From the NCBI RefSeq assembly GCF_902497555.1, contig NZ_CABVGP010000003.1, forward strand, positions 620,001-684,000: a DNA stretch of 64,000 bases, written 5' to 3'. This DNA comes from Amycolatopsis camponoti (GTDB lineage: Bacteria > Actinomycetota > Actinomycetes > Mycobacteriales > Pseudonocardiaceae). Within the stretch, counting starts at the first letter, position 1, and each line of letters begins with the position of its first letter. Both the position numbers and the translations under genes were made by a program. Positions 8,580 through 20,308 of the stretch are shown one piece after another. The notes beneath the pieces are model-generated. The model saw only the letters and a program-made list of their open reading frames with translations, did no database searches and was not told the DNA's origin.

Positions 8580-8934
8580 CGAACACCGCCGCCTTCTCGT
8601 CTTCGCTGACCTTGTAGTCCTTGGCGGCCTCGCGCAGCTGCGAGACCAGGCGCTTCAGGCCGGCGACGTACTCGCGGACCTGGCCCGCGTAGGAGCGGTC
8701 GCCGTCGGCGATCAGGGTGTTCCAGGCGTCGATCGACTGGGTGCTGATCACGTCGGCGGACGGCGCGTCGATCCGCAGCTGCCCGAGCTTGGTCAGCAGC
8801 TGGTCTTCGAGGGAGTTCGCCTGCTCTTCGACGATCCGGGCGACGTCCAGGAGCTTGTCCGGGTGGACCAGGACGTCCGCGGCCGCCGGCGCCACGGGGA
8901 CGGCCGAGCTGAGGTCGTACGAGGGTCCTGACAT
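8554..8934 (-). CDS. PE-like small ESX substrate
   Basis: A 126-residue all-helical protein, first gene of the second ESX cassette. It starts at ATG (MSGPSYDLSS); upstream sequence in the same frame is antisense to purD and not coding. The N-terminal segment ending in VLVHPDKLLDVARIVEEQ resembles PE or EspC-type helices, and the C-terminal helix holds the general type VII export pattern Y-x-x-x-D/E (YKVSE, followed by more acids). There is no signal peptide. It most likely pairs with the PPE-like protein two genes downstream. Family assignment is moderate because these small substrates diverge fast; the secretion motif and operon context support it. Confidence 0.75.
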   Translation of the reverse strand: MSGPSYDLSSAVPVAPAAADVLVHPDKLLDVARIVEEQANSLEDQLLTKLGQLRIDAPSADVISTQSIDAWNTLIADGDRSYAGQVREYVAGLKRLVSQLREAAKDYKVSEDEKAAVFGDRGKHGA

Positions 8935-9047
8935 GCGCTCCCCTGACGTCATACGGACAGTGACCGGCCGACTCCCGTCGAGGCTACCAACCCGGGTGTG
9001 ACAGCAGGCTGAGATGGGACGAACATCGTCGGCCGCCGGTTCCCGGA

Positions 9048-10322
9048 TCAGGCGCGCTGTTTCGCCCCCGGCGCGCCGACCTCGCCGTTCGCCGCCTTGA
9101 GCGCGATGTCCGTGCGGTGGTGCGAGCCCGCGAGGTGGACCTTTTCGACGGTCTCGTACGCGTGCTTGCGAGCCGACTTGAGCGTCTTGCCGGTGCCGAC
9201 GACCGACAGCACGCGGCCGCCGGAGGAGACCACTGCGCCGTCGTCGCGACGGCGGGTGCCCGCGTGCAGCACGCCTTCCAGTTCGGCACCGCCGATGACG
9301 TCGCCGGTGCGCGGCTTGCCCGGGTAGCCGTCGGCGGCGATCACGACGGTGACCGCGGCGCCGCCCGCCCACTCCAGCGGCGGGTGCTCGGCGAGCTTGC
9401 CGGTGGCGGTGGCGTGCATCAGCCCGGCGATCGGGGTGCGCAGCAGGGCCAGCACGACCTGCGTCTCGGGGTCGCCGAAGCGGCAGTTGAACTCGATGAC
9501 CTGCGGGCCGTCGGAGGTCATCGCGAGCCCGGCGTAGAGCAGGCCGGAGAACGACGCGTCGCGCGCGACCAGCTCGTCGGCGACCGGCTGGACGACCTTC
9601 TCGACCAGCTCGTCGACCAGGTTCTCGGGCGCCCAGGGCAGCGGCGCGTAGGCACCCATGCCGCCGGTGTTCGGGCCGGCGTCGTCGTCACCGACGCGCT
9701 TGAAGTCCTGTGCTGGCAGCAGCGGGACGACGGTGTGGCCGTCGACGAAGCAGAACAGCGACACCTCCGGACCGTCCAAAAAGGACTCCAGGAGGACCGG
9801 GTGGCCGCCGTCGAGCAGCATGATCGCGTGCTTGCGGGCGACGTCGTAGTCGGTCGTGACGACGACGCCCTTGCCGGCGGCGAGGCCGTCGTCCTTGACC
9901 ACCCAGGTCGGGCCGAAGCGGCCGAGCGCGGCGTCGAGGCGGGCCGGGTTGTCGACCACCTCGCTGCGCGCGGTCGGCACATCGGCCGCGGCCATGACGT
10001 CCTTCGCGAACGCCTTCGAGCCTTCGATGCGGGCCGCCGCGGCCGAGGGGCCGAAGCAGGCGATGCCCGCCTTGCGGACGGCGTCGGCGACGCCGGCGAC
10101 GAGCGGAACCTCGGGCCCGACCACGACCAGGTCGGCCTGCCAGTTCTTCGCGAGCGTCGCGACCGCTTCCGGGTCGGCCGCCTCGACGCCGAGCTGCTCG
10201 GCCATGGCGGCCGTCCCGGCATTGCCGGGCGCGCAGGCCAGGGCGGTGACCGTGGGGTCGCCGGACGCCGCGAGGACGAGTGCATGCTCACGGGCGCCGG
10301 AGCCGATTACCAGTACGCGCAC
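9048..10322 (-). CDS. purD: Phosphoribosylamine-glycine ligase
   Basis: GAR synthetase, the second step of de novo purine synthesis, joining glycine to 5-phosphoribosylamine with ATP in the cytosol. The 424 residues open with [15 protein letters not shown], the diagnostic N-terminus, followed by [11 protein letters not shown], the ATP-grasp lysine region [12 protein letters not shown] (142-153), GGMGAYAP and the metal-binding [12 protein letters not shown]. The start is GTG at 10322. Much longer in-frame open sequence upstream is antisense to glpQ and should be ignored. Length is normal for the family. A separate purA lies 8 kb away in the same orientation. Very confident. Confidence 0.97.
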   Translation of the reverse strand: MRVLVIGSGAREHALVLAASGDPTVTALACAPGNAGTAAMAEQLGVEAADPEAVATLAKNWQADLVVVGPEVPLVAGVADAVRKAGIACFGPSAAAARIEGSKAFAKDVMAAADVPTARSEVVDNPARLDAALGRFGPTWVVKDDGLAAGKGVVVTTDYDVARKHAIMLLDGGHPVLLESFLDGPEVSLFCFVDGHTVVPLLPAQDFKRVGDDDAGPNTGGMGAYAPLPWAPENLVDELVEKVVQPVADELVARDASFSGLLYAGLAMTSDGPQVIEFNCRFGDPETQVVLALLRTPIAGLMHATATGKLAEHPPLEWAGGAAVTVVIAADGYPGKPRTGDVIGGAELEGVLHAGTRRRDDGAVVSSGGRVLSVVGTGKTLKSARKHAYETVEKVHLAGSHHRTDIALKAANGEVGAPGAKQRA

Positions 10323-10490
10323 GCCGCACAGCGTATCCGGCCGGATTCGCGCCGGACATTTCGCCGTCCCCGGGACGGGTGTCCACGTGTCGTTTACCGC
10401 GCTGACCGCCCCGGTACCACCGGGAGACGCTTGCGGCCATGAGGGTGGCGGGGTAGTCAGGGTCAACCCTGTGTGAAAAGAGGTCACCAG

Positions 10491-11627
10491 ATGAAGCGCA
10501 AACGTGTCGGCGTCCTGACACTCGCCGGACTGGCGTTGCTGAGCGTCACCGGATTCGCGATCGGCTCGGCGAACGCGGCCGAGACCGGGTCCGCCGATGC
10601 GGCCGCGCACGGACGGGGCCACGATGACCCCGTGATCATCGGACACCGCGGCGCGCCCGGGTACCGGCCGGAGCACACCCTCGCCTCGTACGAGCTCGCC
10701 TACCGCATGGGCGTGAGCTGGGTCGACGTCGACCTCGTCCCCACCAAGGACGGCCAGCTCGTCGCCCGGCACGAGCCGGAGATCAGCGGGACCACGGACG
10801 TCTCGAAGCACCCGGAGTTCGCGAACCGCAAGAAGACCCTGGTGGTCGACGGCGTCGCGACGACCGGCTGGTTCACCCAGGACTTCACGCTCGCCGAGCT
10901 GAAGACGCTGCGCGCGGTCGAGCGGATCCCGGCGAACCGGCCGCACAACACGCTCTACAACGGGCGCTACCGGATCGCCACCTTCCAGGAGGTGCTCGAC
11001 CTGACCAAGCGGCTCGGCAAGGAACTGCACCGGACGCTCGGCACCTACCCCGAGGTCAAGCACTCGACGTTCTTCCAGTCGATCGGCAACCCGACCGAGC
11101 CGAAGCTGGTCGCGGCGCTCAAGCGCAACGGCCTCGACCGGCCGGACGCGCCGGCGATCATCCAGTCGTTCGAGGTGTCGAACCTGATCGACCTGCACAA
11201 GCAGGTCCGGACGCCGCTGCTGCAGCTGACGTCGGCTTCGGGCGCTCCGGCGGACTTCGTCGCGAAGGGCGACAAGCGGACGTACGCGGACATCGTCTCG
11301 GCGAAGGGGCTGCAGGACGTCGCGAAGTACGCGAAGTACCTCGGGCCGGACAAGGGCCAGATCATCCCGCTGGACGCGTCCGGCGCCCTGACGAAGCCGT
11401 CGGCGATCGTCGCGGACGCGCACAAGGCGGGACTGAAGGTGCAGCCGTACACGTTCCGGAACGAGAACCCGTTCCTGCCGGCGAACCTGCGCTCGTCGGC
11501 CGAGCCGGACGCTTACGGTGACGTCTTCACCGAAGAGGCCGCGTTCCTCGCGGCCGGGGTCGACGGCTTCTTCGCCGACCAGCCGGACACCGCCCTCGAG
11601 TCGCTGCACGCGTTCCTGGGCCGGTAA
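10491..11627 (+). CDS. glpQ: Secreted glycerophosphodiester phosphodiesterase
   Basis: Hydrolyses glycerophosphodiesters to glycerol-3-phosphate and an alcohol outside the cell, likely to recover phosphate or carbon from lipid headgroups. The ATG at 10491 is preceded by AAGAGG, about 6 bases upstream. A signal peptide ([13 protein letters not shown], cleavage near SANA-A) is followed by the GDPD core: [15 protein letters not shown] with the catalytic His, [24 protein letters not shown] with the second His, and a C-terminal DGFFADQPD. The 378 residues match GlpQ rather than the shorter UgpQ. It diverges from purD, and a 21-bp hairpin follows its stop. Confidence 0.92.
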   Translation: MKRKRVGVLTLAGLALLSVTGFAIGSANAAETGSADAAAHGRGHDDPVIIGHRGAPGYRPEHTLASYELAYRMGVSWVDVDLVPTKDGQLVARHEPEISGTTDVSKHPEFANRKKTLVVDGVATTGWFTQDFTLAELKTLRAVERIPANRPHNTLYNGRYRIATFQEVLDLTKRLGKELHRTLGTYPEVKHSTFFQSIGNPTEPKLVAALKRNGLDRPDAPAIIQSFEVSNLIDLHKQVRTPLLQLTSASGAPADFVAKGDKRTYADIVSAKGLQDVAKYAKYLGPDKGQIIPLDASGALTKPSAIVADAHKAGLKVQPYTFRNENPFLPANLRSSAEPDAYGDVFTEEAAFLAAGVDGFFADQPDTALESLHAFLGR

Positions 11628-11637
11628 TCGCTTTGCC

Positions 11638-11684
11638 GTGAAGGGCACGCTCCTGGACGCTGGGTCCATGAGCGTGCCCTTCAC
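11638..11684. terminator. Long hairpin after glpQ that covers the next start codon
   Basis: Arms 11638-11658 and 11664-11684 pair at 20 of 21 positions around a 5-base loop (GCTGG). It follows the glpQ stop by 10 bases. The ATG proposed for the next gene (11668) lies inside the right arm. It could terminate glpQ transcription, hide the downstream start codon, or both. There is no T-run, as usual in high-GC actinobacteria. Confidence 0.7.
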
Positions 11685-12606
11685 CGCTTTCGACGGCTTT
11701 TCCGGCGTGATCCTGGTGACCCGCGGCGAAGAGACGCTCGTCGCCCAGGCCCACGGGTACGCGCACATCGCCTACGGCGTCGAGAACACCGTCGACACCC
11801 GGTTCGCGATCGCCAGTGGCACCAAGGGGTTCACCGCCCTGGTCGTCGTCGGCCTGGTCGCCGAGGGACGGCTGGAGCTGGCGACCACCGCCCGCGAGGT
11901 CCTCGGCGACGACCTGCCGCTGATCGACGACCGCGTGACGGTCGAACACCTGCTGACGCACACCTCCGGCATCGGCGACTACTGCGACGAAGAGGAGGAC
12001 CCGCCGCCGACTCCCCTGCTCGCGACGTCCGCCGACTACCTGGCCGCGCTCGACGGCTTCCCGCAGAAGTCCCCGCCCGGCACGGAGTTCCGCTACAACA
12101 ACGGCGCGTTCGCGGTACTGAGCCTGATCGCCGAACGGATCGCGGGCATACCTTTCGCCGAGCTCGTCCGGAGCCGCGTGACCGAGCCCGCCGGGATGAC
12201 CGGGACGGCGTTCCTCCGCTCGGACGCGCTGCCCGCCCGGACGGCCACCGGCTACCTGGAAGACGGCCGCACCAACGTTTTCAGCCTGCCCGTCGTGGGC
12301 TTCGGCGACGGCGGCGCCTACACGACCGCGGCCGACGTCCGGAAGTTCTGGCCGGCCCTGCTCGACGGCCGGATCCTGCCGCGCGAGTGGATCGACCGGA
12401 TGCTGCGCCCGCACGCGGACGGGTACGGCCTCGGCTTCTGGCTGCCGCGCCCGGGTGTGGTGCACCTGGACGGCGGCGACCACGGCGTCACGTTCTGGAG
12501 TTCGCACGAGCCGTCATCGGGCGTCACCGCGACGCTGATCTCGAACAACCACCGAGGTGGCGGGCCCCTGCTGCGACGGCTGGACGAGTTCTTGACGAAG
12601 GCTTGA
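11668..12606 (+). CDS. Serine hydrolase of the beta-lactamase/DD-peptidase family
   Basis: A class C beta-lactamase-like serine hydrolase of about 312 residues, without a signal peptide. Visible active-site motifs are the nucleophile S-x-x-K ([11 protein letters not shown]), the Tyr motif as [10 protein letters not shown], and a third-motif HG in GGDHGVTFW. Conserved HTSGIGDY and LLTH segments also fit. Such proteins act as esterases, D-aminopeptidases or peptidases; the true substrate is unknown. The start is uncertain: ATG 11668 falls within the right arm of a strong hairpin and has no visible ribosome-binding site, so a downstream GTG could be used. Its being cytosolic is odd for the family but common in actinobacteria. 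Confidence 0.85.
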   Translation: MSVPFTAFDGFSGVILVTRGEETLVAQAHGYAHIAYGVENTVDTRFAIASGTKGFTALVVVGLVAEGRLELATTAREVLGDDLPLIDDRVTVEHLLTHTSGIGDYCDEEEDPPPTPLLATSADYLAALDGFPQKSPPGTEFRYNNGAFAVLSLIAERIAGIPFAELVRSRVTEPAGMTGTAFLRSDALPARTATGYLEDGRTNVFSLPVVGFGDGGAYTTAADVRKFWPALLDGRILPREWIDRMLRPHADGYGLGFWLPRPGVVHLDGGDHGVTFWSSHEPSSGVTATLISNNHRGGGPLLRRLDEFLTKA

Positions 12607-12676
12607 CACCCCTCGGGACCGGGGCTACCTTCGGCGAATTCATTGGTCTGGCCGCATACCTTTCAAGAGGTGCCCG

Positions 12677-14218
12677 ATGGACGTTTCCGACCAGCAGACC
12701 ACCCCCGACCACGCCGACGAAGACAGTGCGCGCCTCCACCAGCTGGGGTACGCGCAAGAGCTCAAGCGGACGATGTCGGGGTTCTCGAACTTCGCCGTCT
12801 CGTTCACCATCATCTCGATCCTGTCCGGCTGCCTGACCCTCTACGGGTTCGGCATGAAGACGGGCGGGCCGGCCGCGATGATCTGGGGCTGGCCGCTGGT
12901 CGGGGTGTTCGTCATCCTGGTCGGGCTCGGCATGGCCGAGGTCTGCTCCAGCTACCCGACCGCGGGCGGCCTGTACTACTGGGCGGCGAGGCTGGCGCGG
13001 AAGAACGGCCCCGCGTGGTCGTGGTTCACCGGCTGGTTCAACCTGGTCGGCCAGATCGCGGTCACCGCGGGCATCGACTTCGGCGCGGCGCTGTTCCTCA
13101 ACGCGTTCCTCGACCTGCAGTGGGGCTTCAGCGCGACACCCGGGCACACGATCCTGCTGCTCGCGATCATCCTCGTGGTGCACGGCCTGCTGAACACCTT
13201 CGGCGTCCGGATCGTGGCGATCCTCAACAACGTCAGCGTGTGGTGGCACCTCATCGGCGTGCTGGTGATCGTCGGCGTGCTGGTCTTCGTGCCGGCCAAG
13301 CACCAGGACGCGTCGTTCGTCTTCGGCAGCTTCGTGAACCAGACGGGCTGGGGTTCGGCGTTCTACGTCTTCGCGCTCGGGTTGCTGGTCGCGCAGTACA
13401 CGCTGACCGGCTACGACGCGTCGGCGCACATGACCGAGGAGACGAAGAGCGCGGCGACGGCCGGACCGCGCGGCATCGTGATGTCGATCGTCGTCTCGCT
13501 CGTCGCGGGGTGGATCCTGCTGATCGGCCTGACGTTCGCGATCCAGGACTACGCCGGTGAAGTCGGTTCCGCCACCGGTGTCCCGCCCGCGCAGATCTTC
13601 ATCGACGCGACGGGCGCGGTCACCGGCAAGTTCCTCCTCCTGATCTGCATCGGCGCGCAGCTGTTCTGCGGCATGGCGTCGGTGACCGCGAACTCGCGGA
13701 TGATCTACGCGTTCGCCCGCGACGGCGCGATCCCGGGGTCGAAGTTCTGGCACAAGATCAACAAGCGGACGCAGACGCCGACCAACGCCGTCTGGCTCGG
13801 CGCCGGCGGCGCGCTGCTCCTGGCGCTGCCGTACCTGTGGAGCTACACGGCCTACAGCGCCGTCACGTCCATCGCCGTCGTCGGCCTGTACGTCGCTTAC
13901 GTGATCCCGGTGTTCCTGCGGGTGCGGCAAGGTGACGACTTCGAGCGCGGGCCGTGGCACCTCGGCCGCTGGGGCAAGCCGGTCGGCATCATCGCGACGA
14001 TCTGGGTCGTGCTGATCTTCTTCCTGTTCATGCTCCCGCAGGCGTCGCCGGTGACGGTGGACTCCTTCAACTACACCCCGATCGCGTTCCTGGTCGTGCT
14101 CGGCGGCGCGGCCCTGTGGTGGGTCGTCTCGGCCCGGAAGTGGTTCAAGGGGCCGAAGGTCCAGGGCTCCGAGGCGGAACTGGCTGCGGTCGAGCAGGAG
14201 CTGAAGGAGCTCGGCTGA
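12677..14218 (+). CDS. APC-superfamily amino acid permease
   Basis: A 513-residue secondary transporter with about 12 membrane helices. The N-terminus after a charged leader contains the family segment SGFSNFAVSFTIISILSG and MAEVCSSYPTAGGLYYW, closest in style to the GABA/choline/amino-acid permease branch of the APC superfamily. The C-terminus ends in a charged cytosolic tail (ELAAVEQELKELG). It probably imports an amino acid or amine by proton symport; the specificity cannot be read from sequence. The start ATG has an AAGAGGTGCCCG leader. It converges with the MFS gene downstream, and a roughly 50-bp palindrome lies between them. Confidence 0.9.
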   Translation: MDVSDQQTTPDHADEDSARLHQLGYAQELKRTMSGFSNFAVSFTIISILSGCLTLYGFGMKTGGPAAMIWGWPLVGVFVILVGLGMAEVCSSYPTAGGLYYWAARLARKNGPAWSWFTGWFNLVGQIAVTAGIDFGAALFLNAFLDLQWGFSATPGHTILLLAIILVVHGLLNTFGVRIVAILNNVSVWWHLIGVLVIVGVLVFVPAKHQDASFVFGSFVNQTGWGSAFYVFALGLLVAQYTLTGYDASAHMTEETKSAATAGPRGIVMSIVVSLVAGWILLIGLTFAIQDYAGEVGSATGVPPAQIFIDATGAVTGKFLLLICIGAQLFCGMASVTANSRMIYAFARDGAIPGSKFWHKINKRTQTPTNAVWLGAGGALLLALPYLWSYTAYSAVTSIAVVGLYVAYVIPVFLRVRQGDDFERGPWHLGRWGKPVGIIATIWVVLIFFLFMLPQASPVTVDSFNYTPIAFLVVLGGAALWWVVSARKWFKGPKVQGSEAELAAVEQELKELG

Positions 14219-14230
14219 CGTTCGGCGCAA

Positions 14231-14282
14231 GTGGTCGTGAGTGAGAAACAGTGTTCTAACACTGTTTCTCACTCACGACCAC
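14231..14282. terminator. Near-perfect palindrome, copy 1, between convergent genes
   Basis: Arms 14231-14255 and 14258-14282 are exact reverse complements (25 bp each) with a 2-base centre. Core half: GGTCGTGAGTGAGAAACAG. It sits between the convergent stops at 14218 and 14295, so it should act as a bidirectional terminator. A second copy with the same core lies at 37926-37973. Confidence 0.8.
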
Positions 14283-14294
14283 GCCGCGGCAGAC

Positions 14295-15518
14295 TCAGGA
14301 AGTCGCGGCCGGCGCGGGAGTCTCGACCGGGGACCGGCGGCCGGGGCGGACCACCGTCACGGCCGCCGCGCCCAGCGCGCCGACTGCGGCGAACGCGTAG
14401 AAGCCCCACGGGTACGCGATCCCGGCGGTCAGCAGCGCGCCGCCGAGGAGCGGGCCGGAGATCGCGCCGATCCGGCCGATACCGGCGGACCAGCCGAGGC
14501 CGGTCGCGCGGATCGCGTCCGGGTAGACGCGGCCGATGTAGGCGTAGACCAGCACCTGCGCGCTGAACACGAAGCAGCCGGTCAGGAACACCGCCGCGTA
14601 CAGCCCGACCGCCGGCAGCTTCACGCTCAGCAGCGCGAGGAACACCGCGCCCAGGCAGAACCAGACGATGGCCGACGGGCGGATGCCGACGCGGTCGGCG
14701 ACCCGGCCCGCGACGAGCAGGCCCACGATGCCGCCGACGTTCAGCGTCAGCAGCAGGCTCAGCGCCGCGCCGAGCGGGTACCCGGCCTGGCGCATGATCT
14801 CGGGCAGCCAGGTGTTCAGGCCGTACACCAGCAGCAGGCCCATGAACGACGTCACCCAGAACGCGATCGTCGCGCGCAACAGGCCGCCGCGGAACAGGCC
14901 GGCCACCGCGTGCCCGGCCGACCGCTCGGTCTCGCGAACCCGCTGGAACGACTCCGACTCCGGCAGGAACTTCAGCATCAGCGGGATCAGCACGACCGCG
15001 GGGAGCGCGCCGGCGACGAACATCGCGCGCCAGCCCAGCGGGGAGATCAGCACGATGCCGAGCAGCGCCGTCAGCACCGCGCCGACGTGGTAGCCGGTCA
15101 TCACGGTGGTCGTCGCGCTGCCGGACTTGCCGTGGCGCGCGTACTCCGTGACCAGCGTGATGGCCGTCGGCAGGCAGCCGCCGAGGCCGAGCCCGGCGAC
15201 GAACCGCAGGAGGCCGAAGACGAACGTCGACGGCGCGAACGCGCACAGCAGCGTGCACAGCGAGAACAGCGTCACGGAGATGAGCAGCGACTTCCGGCGG
15301 CCGATGACGTCGGTGATGGTGCCGATCGCGAGCCCGCCCAGCATCATCCCGGCCAGGCCGACGGTCGAGACGACCGACGCCGTTCCGGGCGTCAGGCCCC
15401 AGACGTGGTCGCGCAGCAGCACGGGCAGCACGGAGCCGAGCACGACCAGGTCGAACCCGTCGAGCAGGACGGCGGTCCAGGCCAGGGGCACGACCCAGGA
15501 GCGGGCGCCAGGGGACAT
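14295..15518 (-). CDS. MFS transporter, aromatic acid:H+ symporter type
   Basis: A 407-residue, 12-helix major facilitator. It starts at ATG (MSPGARSWVVP) behind a strong GGAGG ribosome-binding site. The first helix motif LLDGFDLVVLGSVLP, with an Asp-Gly-Phe-Asp signature, and the loop motif DVIGRRKSLL are typical of the AAHS group (BenK/PcaK). LPESESFQ in the central loop and RATGLGWSAGIGRIG late in the protein also fit. It likely imports a benzoate-like or hydroxybenzoate-like acid, but no catabolic genes are adjacent. A perfect inverted repeat lies 34-53 bp upstream of the start and may be the operator. Confidence 0.87.
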   Translation of the reverse strand: MSPGARSWVVPLAWTAVLLDGFDLVVLGSVLPVLLRDHVWGLTPGTASVVSTVGLAGMMLGGLAIGTITDVIGRRKSLLISVTLFSLCTLLCAFAPSTFVFGLLRFVAGLGLGGCLPTAITLVTEYARHGKSGSATTTVMTGYHVGAVLTALLGIVLISPLGWRAMFVAGALPAVVLIPLMLKFLPESESFQRVRETERSAGHAVAGLFRGGLLRATIAFWVTSFMGLLLVYGLNTWLPEIMRQAGYPLGAALSLLLTLNVGGIVGLLVAGRVADRVGIRPSAIVWFCLGAVFLALLSVKLPAVGLYAAVFLTGCFVFSAQVLVYAYIGRVYPDAIRATGLGWSAGIGRIGAISGPLLGGALLTAGIAYPWGFYAFAAVGALGAAAVTVVRPGRRSPVETPAPAATS

Positions 15519-15551
15519 GGGAGAACCTCCGGATGTGCGGCGGTGCACGTG

Positions 15552-15571
15552 ATCCGCACAGGTGTGCGGAT
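15552..15571. promoter_or_regulatory. Perfect inverted repeat, candidate operator of the MFS gene
   Basis: ATCCGCACA-GG-TGTGCGGAT is an exact palindrome in the 150-bp gap between the divergent MFS and Na+/H+ antiporter genes. Further GTGCG/TGCAC repeats flank it. The form resembles IclR or GntR-type operators; no such regulator gene lies adjacent. The regulator is therefore unknown. Confidence 0.5.
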
Positions 15572-15668
15572 TGCGCACGAGTATGCATGCCGGATATGGG
15601 GTTTTCCAGGGCACTTCCATTGAGCGGAAGCCGAGCGCACGGCCTCTACCTGGGAGAAGATCACGCGG

Positions 15669-17303
15669 GTGGAGATCCTGACGCTGATGGGCGTGCTCGC
15701 CGGTTCGCTCGCGCTGACCGCGGTCGCTCGCCGCTACAACCTGTCCGCGCCGCTGCTGGTCGTGGTCGTCGCGCTCGGGGTCGCGCTGATCCCCGGGGTG
15801 CCGCGGTTCGAGCTGGAACCCGAGCTGGTGCTCACGGTCGTGCTGCCGCCGTTGCTCTACTCGACGTCGCTGGAAAGCTCCCTGACGCACTTCAAGAACA
15901 GCCTCCGGCCGATCGTCGCGCTCGGCGTGGTGCTGGTGGCGGTGACCGCGGTGGTCGTCGCGGTCGTCGTGCACCTGCTGCTGCCGGACGTGCCGTTCGC
16001 CTCCGCGCTGGTCCTCGGCGCGGTCGTGGCGCCCCCGGACGCGGTGACGGCGGTGGCGATCGGCCGCAAGCTCGGCCTGCCGCGGCGGCTGATGACCGTG
16101 CTGACCGGGGAAAGCCTGGTCAACGACGCCGCCGCGCTGACGCTGTACAAGGTCGCGCTCGCCGCGGTCGCGGGCACCGCGGGCTCGGCCGGGCACGGGT
16201 TCGCGGTGTTCGGGGTGGCGACGGTGCTGGGCATCGGGGTCGGCCTGGCGATCGGCGCCGCGGTCGTGCTGATCCGGCGGCTGCTCGACGACCCGCTGAT
16301 GGAGTCGGCGTTCGGGATCATCGTGCCGTTCGGCGCGTACGTCCTCGCCGAGCACCTGCACCCGTTCGGCACGGAGTTCAGCGGGTCCGGCGTCCTGGCG
16401 GTCGTCGCCGCGGGGCTGTACCTGGGCGCGCGTTCGCTGTACGCGTCACCCGCGACGCGGATGCAGGACAGATCGGTGTGGGCGTCCGTCGACGTCCTGC
16501 TGGAGGCGCTGGTGTTCGCGCTGATGGGGCTGCAGCTGCCGTTCGTGCTCGACGGCGCCCAGCACGCGGCCCGCGACAACGGGACGCTCGCGCTGGTCGC
16601 GGTGGTCGTGCTGCTGGTGACGATGCTGGTGCGGATCCCGGCGGTGTTCGTCTTCGCGTACCTGCCGCGGACGTTGCGGCTGTTCGGCTACGGGCGCGCG
16701 GCCCCGTCGTGGCGGACGCTCACGGTGCTCTCGTGGACCGGCATGCGCGGCGTCGTCACGCTGGCCGCGGCCGCCGGTGTCCCCGCCGCGACGCCGGGAC
16801 GGGAGGAGATCCAGCTGTTCGCGTTCGCGGTGGCGATCGGGACGGTGCTGATCCAGGGGCTCACGCTGCCGCCGCTGATCCGCGTGCTGAAAGTCCAGGA
16901 CCCGGCGGAGGCTTCCCGCGACGAGGCCGAAGAGCTGGCCGCGCGCGAAGTCGCGAAGAAGGCGGCGCACCAGCGGCTGCGCGAGATCAGCCACGACCGG
17001 CTCGCGTCCCTGGACCTGCCGCCCGAGAAGGTCGAACAGCTGAAGGAGCGGCTGAAACGGCTCGTCGACACGCGCTACCGGTTCGCCGAAGCCACGATCA
17101 AGCTGTCCGGCGAGGACCGCTCCGGCACCCCGCAGGCCCAGTTCGCGAAGGCCCGCAAGGAACTCCTGATCGCCCAGCGCAAGGCGATGATCGACGAAAA
17201 CCGCGCCGGCCGCCTCGACGACGACATCCTGCAGAAAGTGCTGCGCGAACTGGACCTCGAGGAGATGTCGGTGACGGCGGCGCTCACGAACCGGTTGAGC
17301 TGA
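15669..17303 (+). CDS. CPA1-family Na+/H+ antiporter
   Basis: A 544-residue monovalent cation:proton antiporter. It starts at GTG (MEILTLMGVLAGSLAL), 12 bases after GGGAGAAG. About 12 membrane helices occupy residues 1-410, with the transport-site region VVAPPDAVTAVAIGRKLGLP and TGESLVNDAAAL, the Asn-Asp pair of NhaP/NHE antiporters, and WTGMRGVVTLAAA in a late helix. The last 130 residues form a soluble, charged helical tail (DEAEELAAREVAKKAAHQRL onward), probably a cytosolic regulatory domain. It likely supports pH or Na+ homeostasis. It diverges from the MFS gene. Confidence 0.93.
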   Translation: MEILTLMGVLAGSLALTAVARRYNLSAPLLVVVVALGVALIPGVPRFELEPELVLTVVLPPLLYSTSLESSLTHFKNSLRPIVALGVVLVAVTAVVVAVVVHLLLPDVPFASALVLGAVVAPPDAVTAVAIGRKLGLPRRLMTVLTGESLVNDAAALTLYKVALAAVAGTAGSAGHGFAVFGVATVLGIGVGLAIGAAVVLIRRLLDDPLMESAFGIIVPFGAYVLAEHLHPFGTEFSGSGVLAVVAAGLYLGARSLYASPATRMQDRSVWASVDVLLEALVFALMGLQLPFVLDGAQHAARDNGTLALVAVVVLLVTMLVRIPAVFVFAYLPRTLRLFGYGRAAPSWRTLTVLSWTGMRGVVTLAAAAGVPAATPGREEIQLFAFAVAIGTVLIQGLTLPPLIRVLKVQDPAEASRDEAEELAAREVAKKAAHQRLREISHDRLASLDLPPEKVEQLKERLKRLVDTRYRFAEATIKLSGEDRSGTPQAQFAKARKELLIAQRKAMIDENRAGRLDDDILQKVLRELDLEEMSVTAALTNRLS

Positions 17304-17330
17304 CGACCTCCCGGGCGTCGTCGGAGCCCG

Positions 17331-17573
17331 TCAGCGCCGCCGACCCAGAAGCCGTTTCAGGGAGCGAAGACGGCGTCGCGGCTGAGTAGTTCCCGTCCGC
17401 AGGACGAGTTCGAGCACGGCGGCTTGCTGATCGACGTGAGCCCGCGCGTAGCCGGGCGACGCGGCGACGGCGCGCCGCAGATCGTCGGGATCGGCGGTGG
17501 CGGTGCGGAACCCGGCGACCCGGGTCACGTCGATCGGGCCCCGGCTGTGCGTCTCCACCCTGTGCGTCTCCAA
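17331..17573 (-). CDS. Small hypothetical protein with Arg-rich C-terminus
   Basis: An 80-residue frame starting at TTG (VETHSRGPIDVTRV region) with a good AGGAG ribosome-binding site 8 bases upstream. The body (VAGFRTATADPDDLRRAVAA) looks like a short folded helical protein and the tail is strongly basic (PRRRLRSLKRLLGRRR). No family is recognised. It stands between the Na+/H+ antiporter and the divergent OsmC gene. The ribosome-binding site and lack of an opposing gene support it, but a non-AUG start and short length leave real doubt. Confidence 0.5.
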   Translation of the reverse strand: METHRVETHSRGPIDVTRVAGFRTATADPDDLRRAVAASPGYARAHVDQQAAVLELVLRTGTTQPRRRLRSLKRLLGRRR

Positions 17574-17611
17574 GAAAGGCTCTCCTGCTGTCCGGCGGCG
17601 GTGTCTGCCCT

Positions 17612-17643
17612 CGTTATCGCTCCGTTACCGCGGGCGTTACCGC
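17612..17643. promoter_or_regulatory. Triple direct repeat CGTTAYCGC upstream of OsmC gene
   Basis: CGTTATCGC, CGTTACCGC and CGTTACCGC start at 17612, 17623 and 17635, spacing 11 and 12 bases, about one helical turn each. They lie between the divergent small gene and the OsmC gene. The pattern suits a dimeric or oligomeric activator or repressor of the response-regulator type. The regulator is not identifiable here. Confidence 0.45.
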
Positions 17644-17768
17644 CTTCGCGTCCCCCGGTCGAGTGCTTCCGCATGCCGGACACCGCCGCTCCCAGGACTT
17701 GAGAACCCGAGCGAGCGCTTTCGGAATCGCCCACCCTGTGGCGAAACCGATCACCCGAGGAGAACCCC

Positions 17769-20308
<2,540 letters not shown>

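Noticed and set aside
10323..11768. N-terminal extension of purD running through glpQ
   Set aside because: The PurD fold starts at VRVLVIGSG; the extension is antisense to glpQ and not conserved-looking.
14231..14282. Short frames beginning MRNSV/MVVSEKQC around both palindrome copies
   Set aside because: They are translations of the palindrome itself and appear on either strand at each copy; not proteins.
15519..16361. In-frame extension upstream of the MFS gene at 14295
   Set aside because: It is antisense to the antiporter gene, while ATG 15518 has a perfect GGAGG site and the right first helix.
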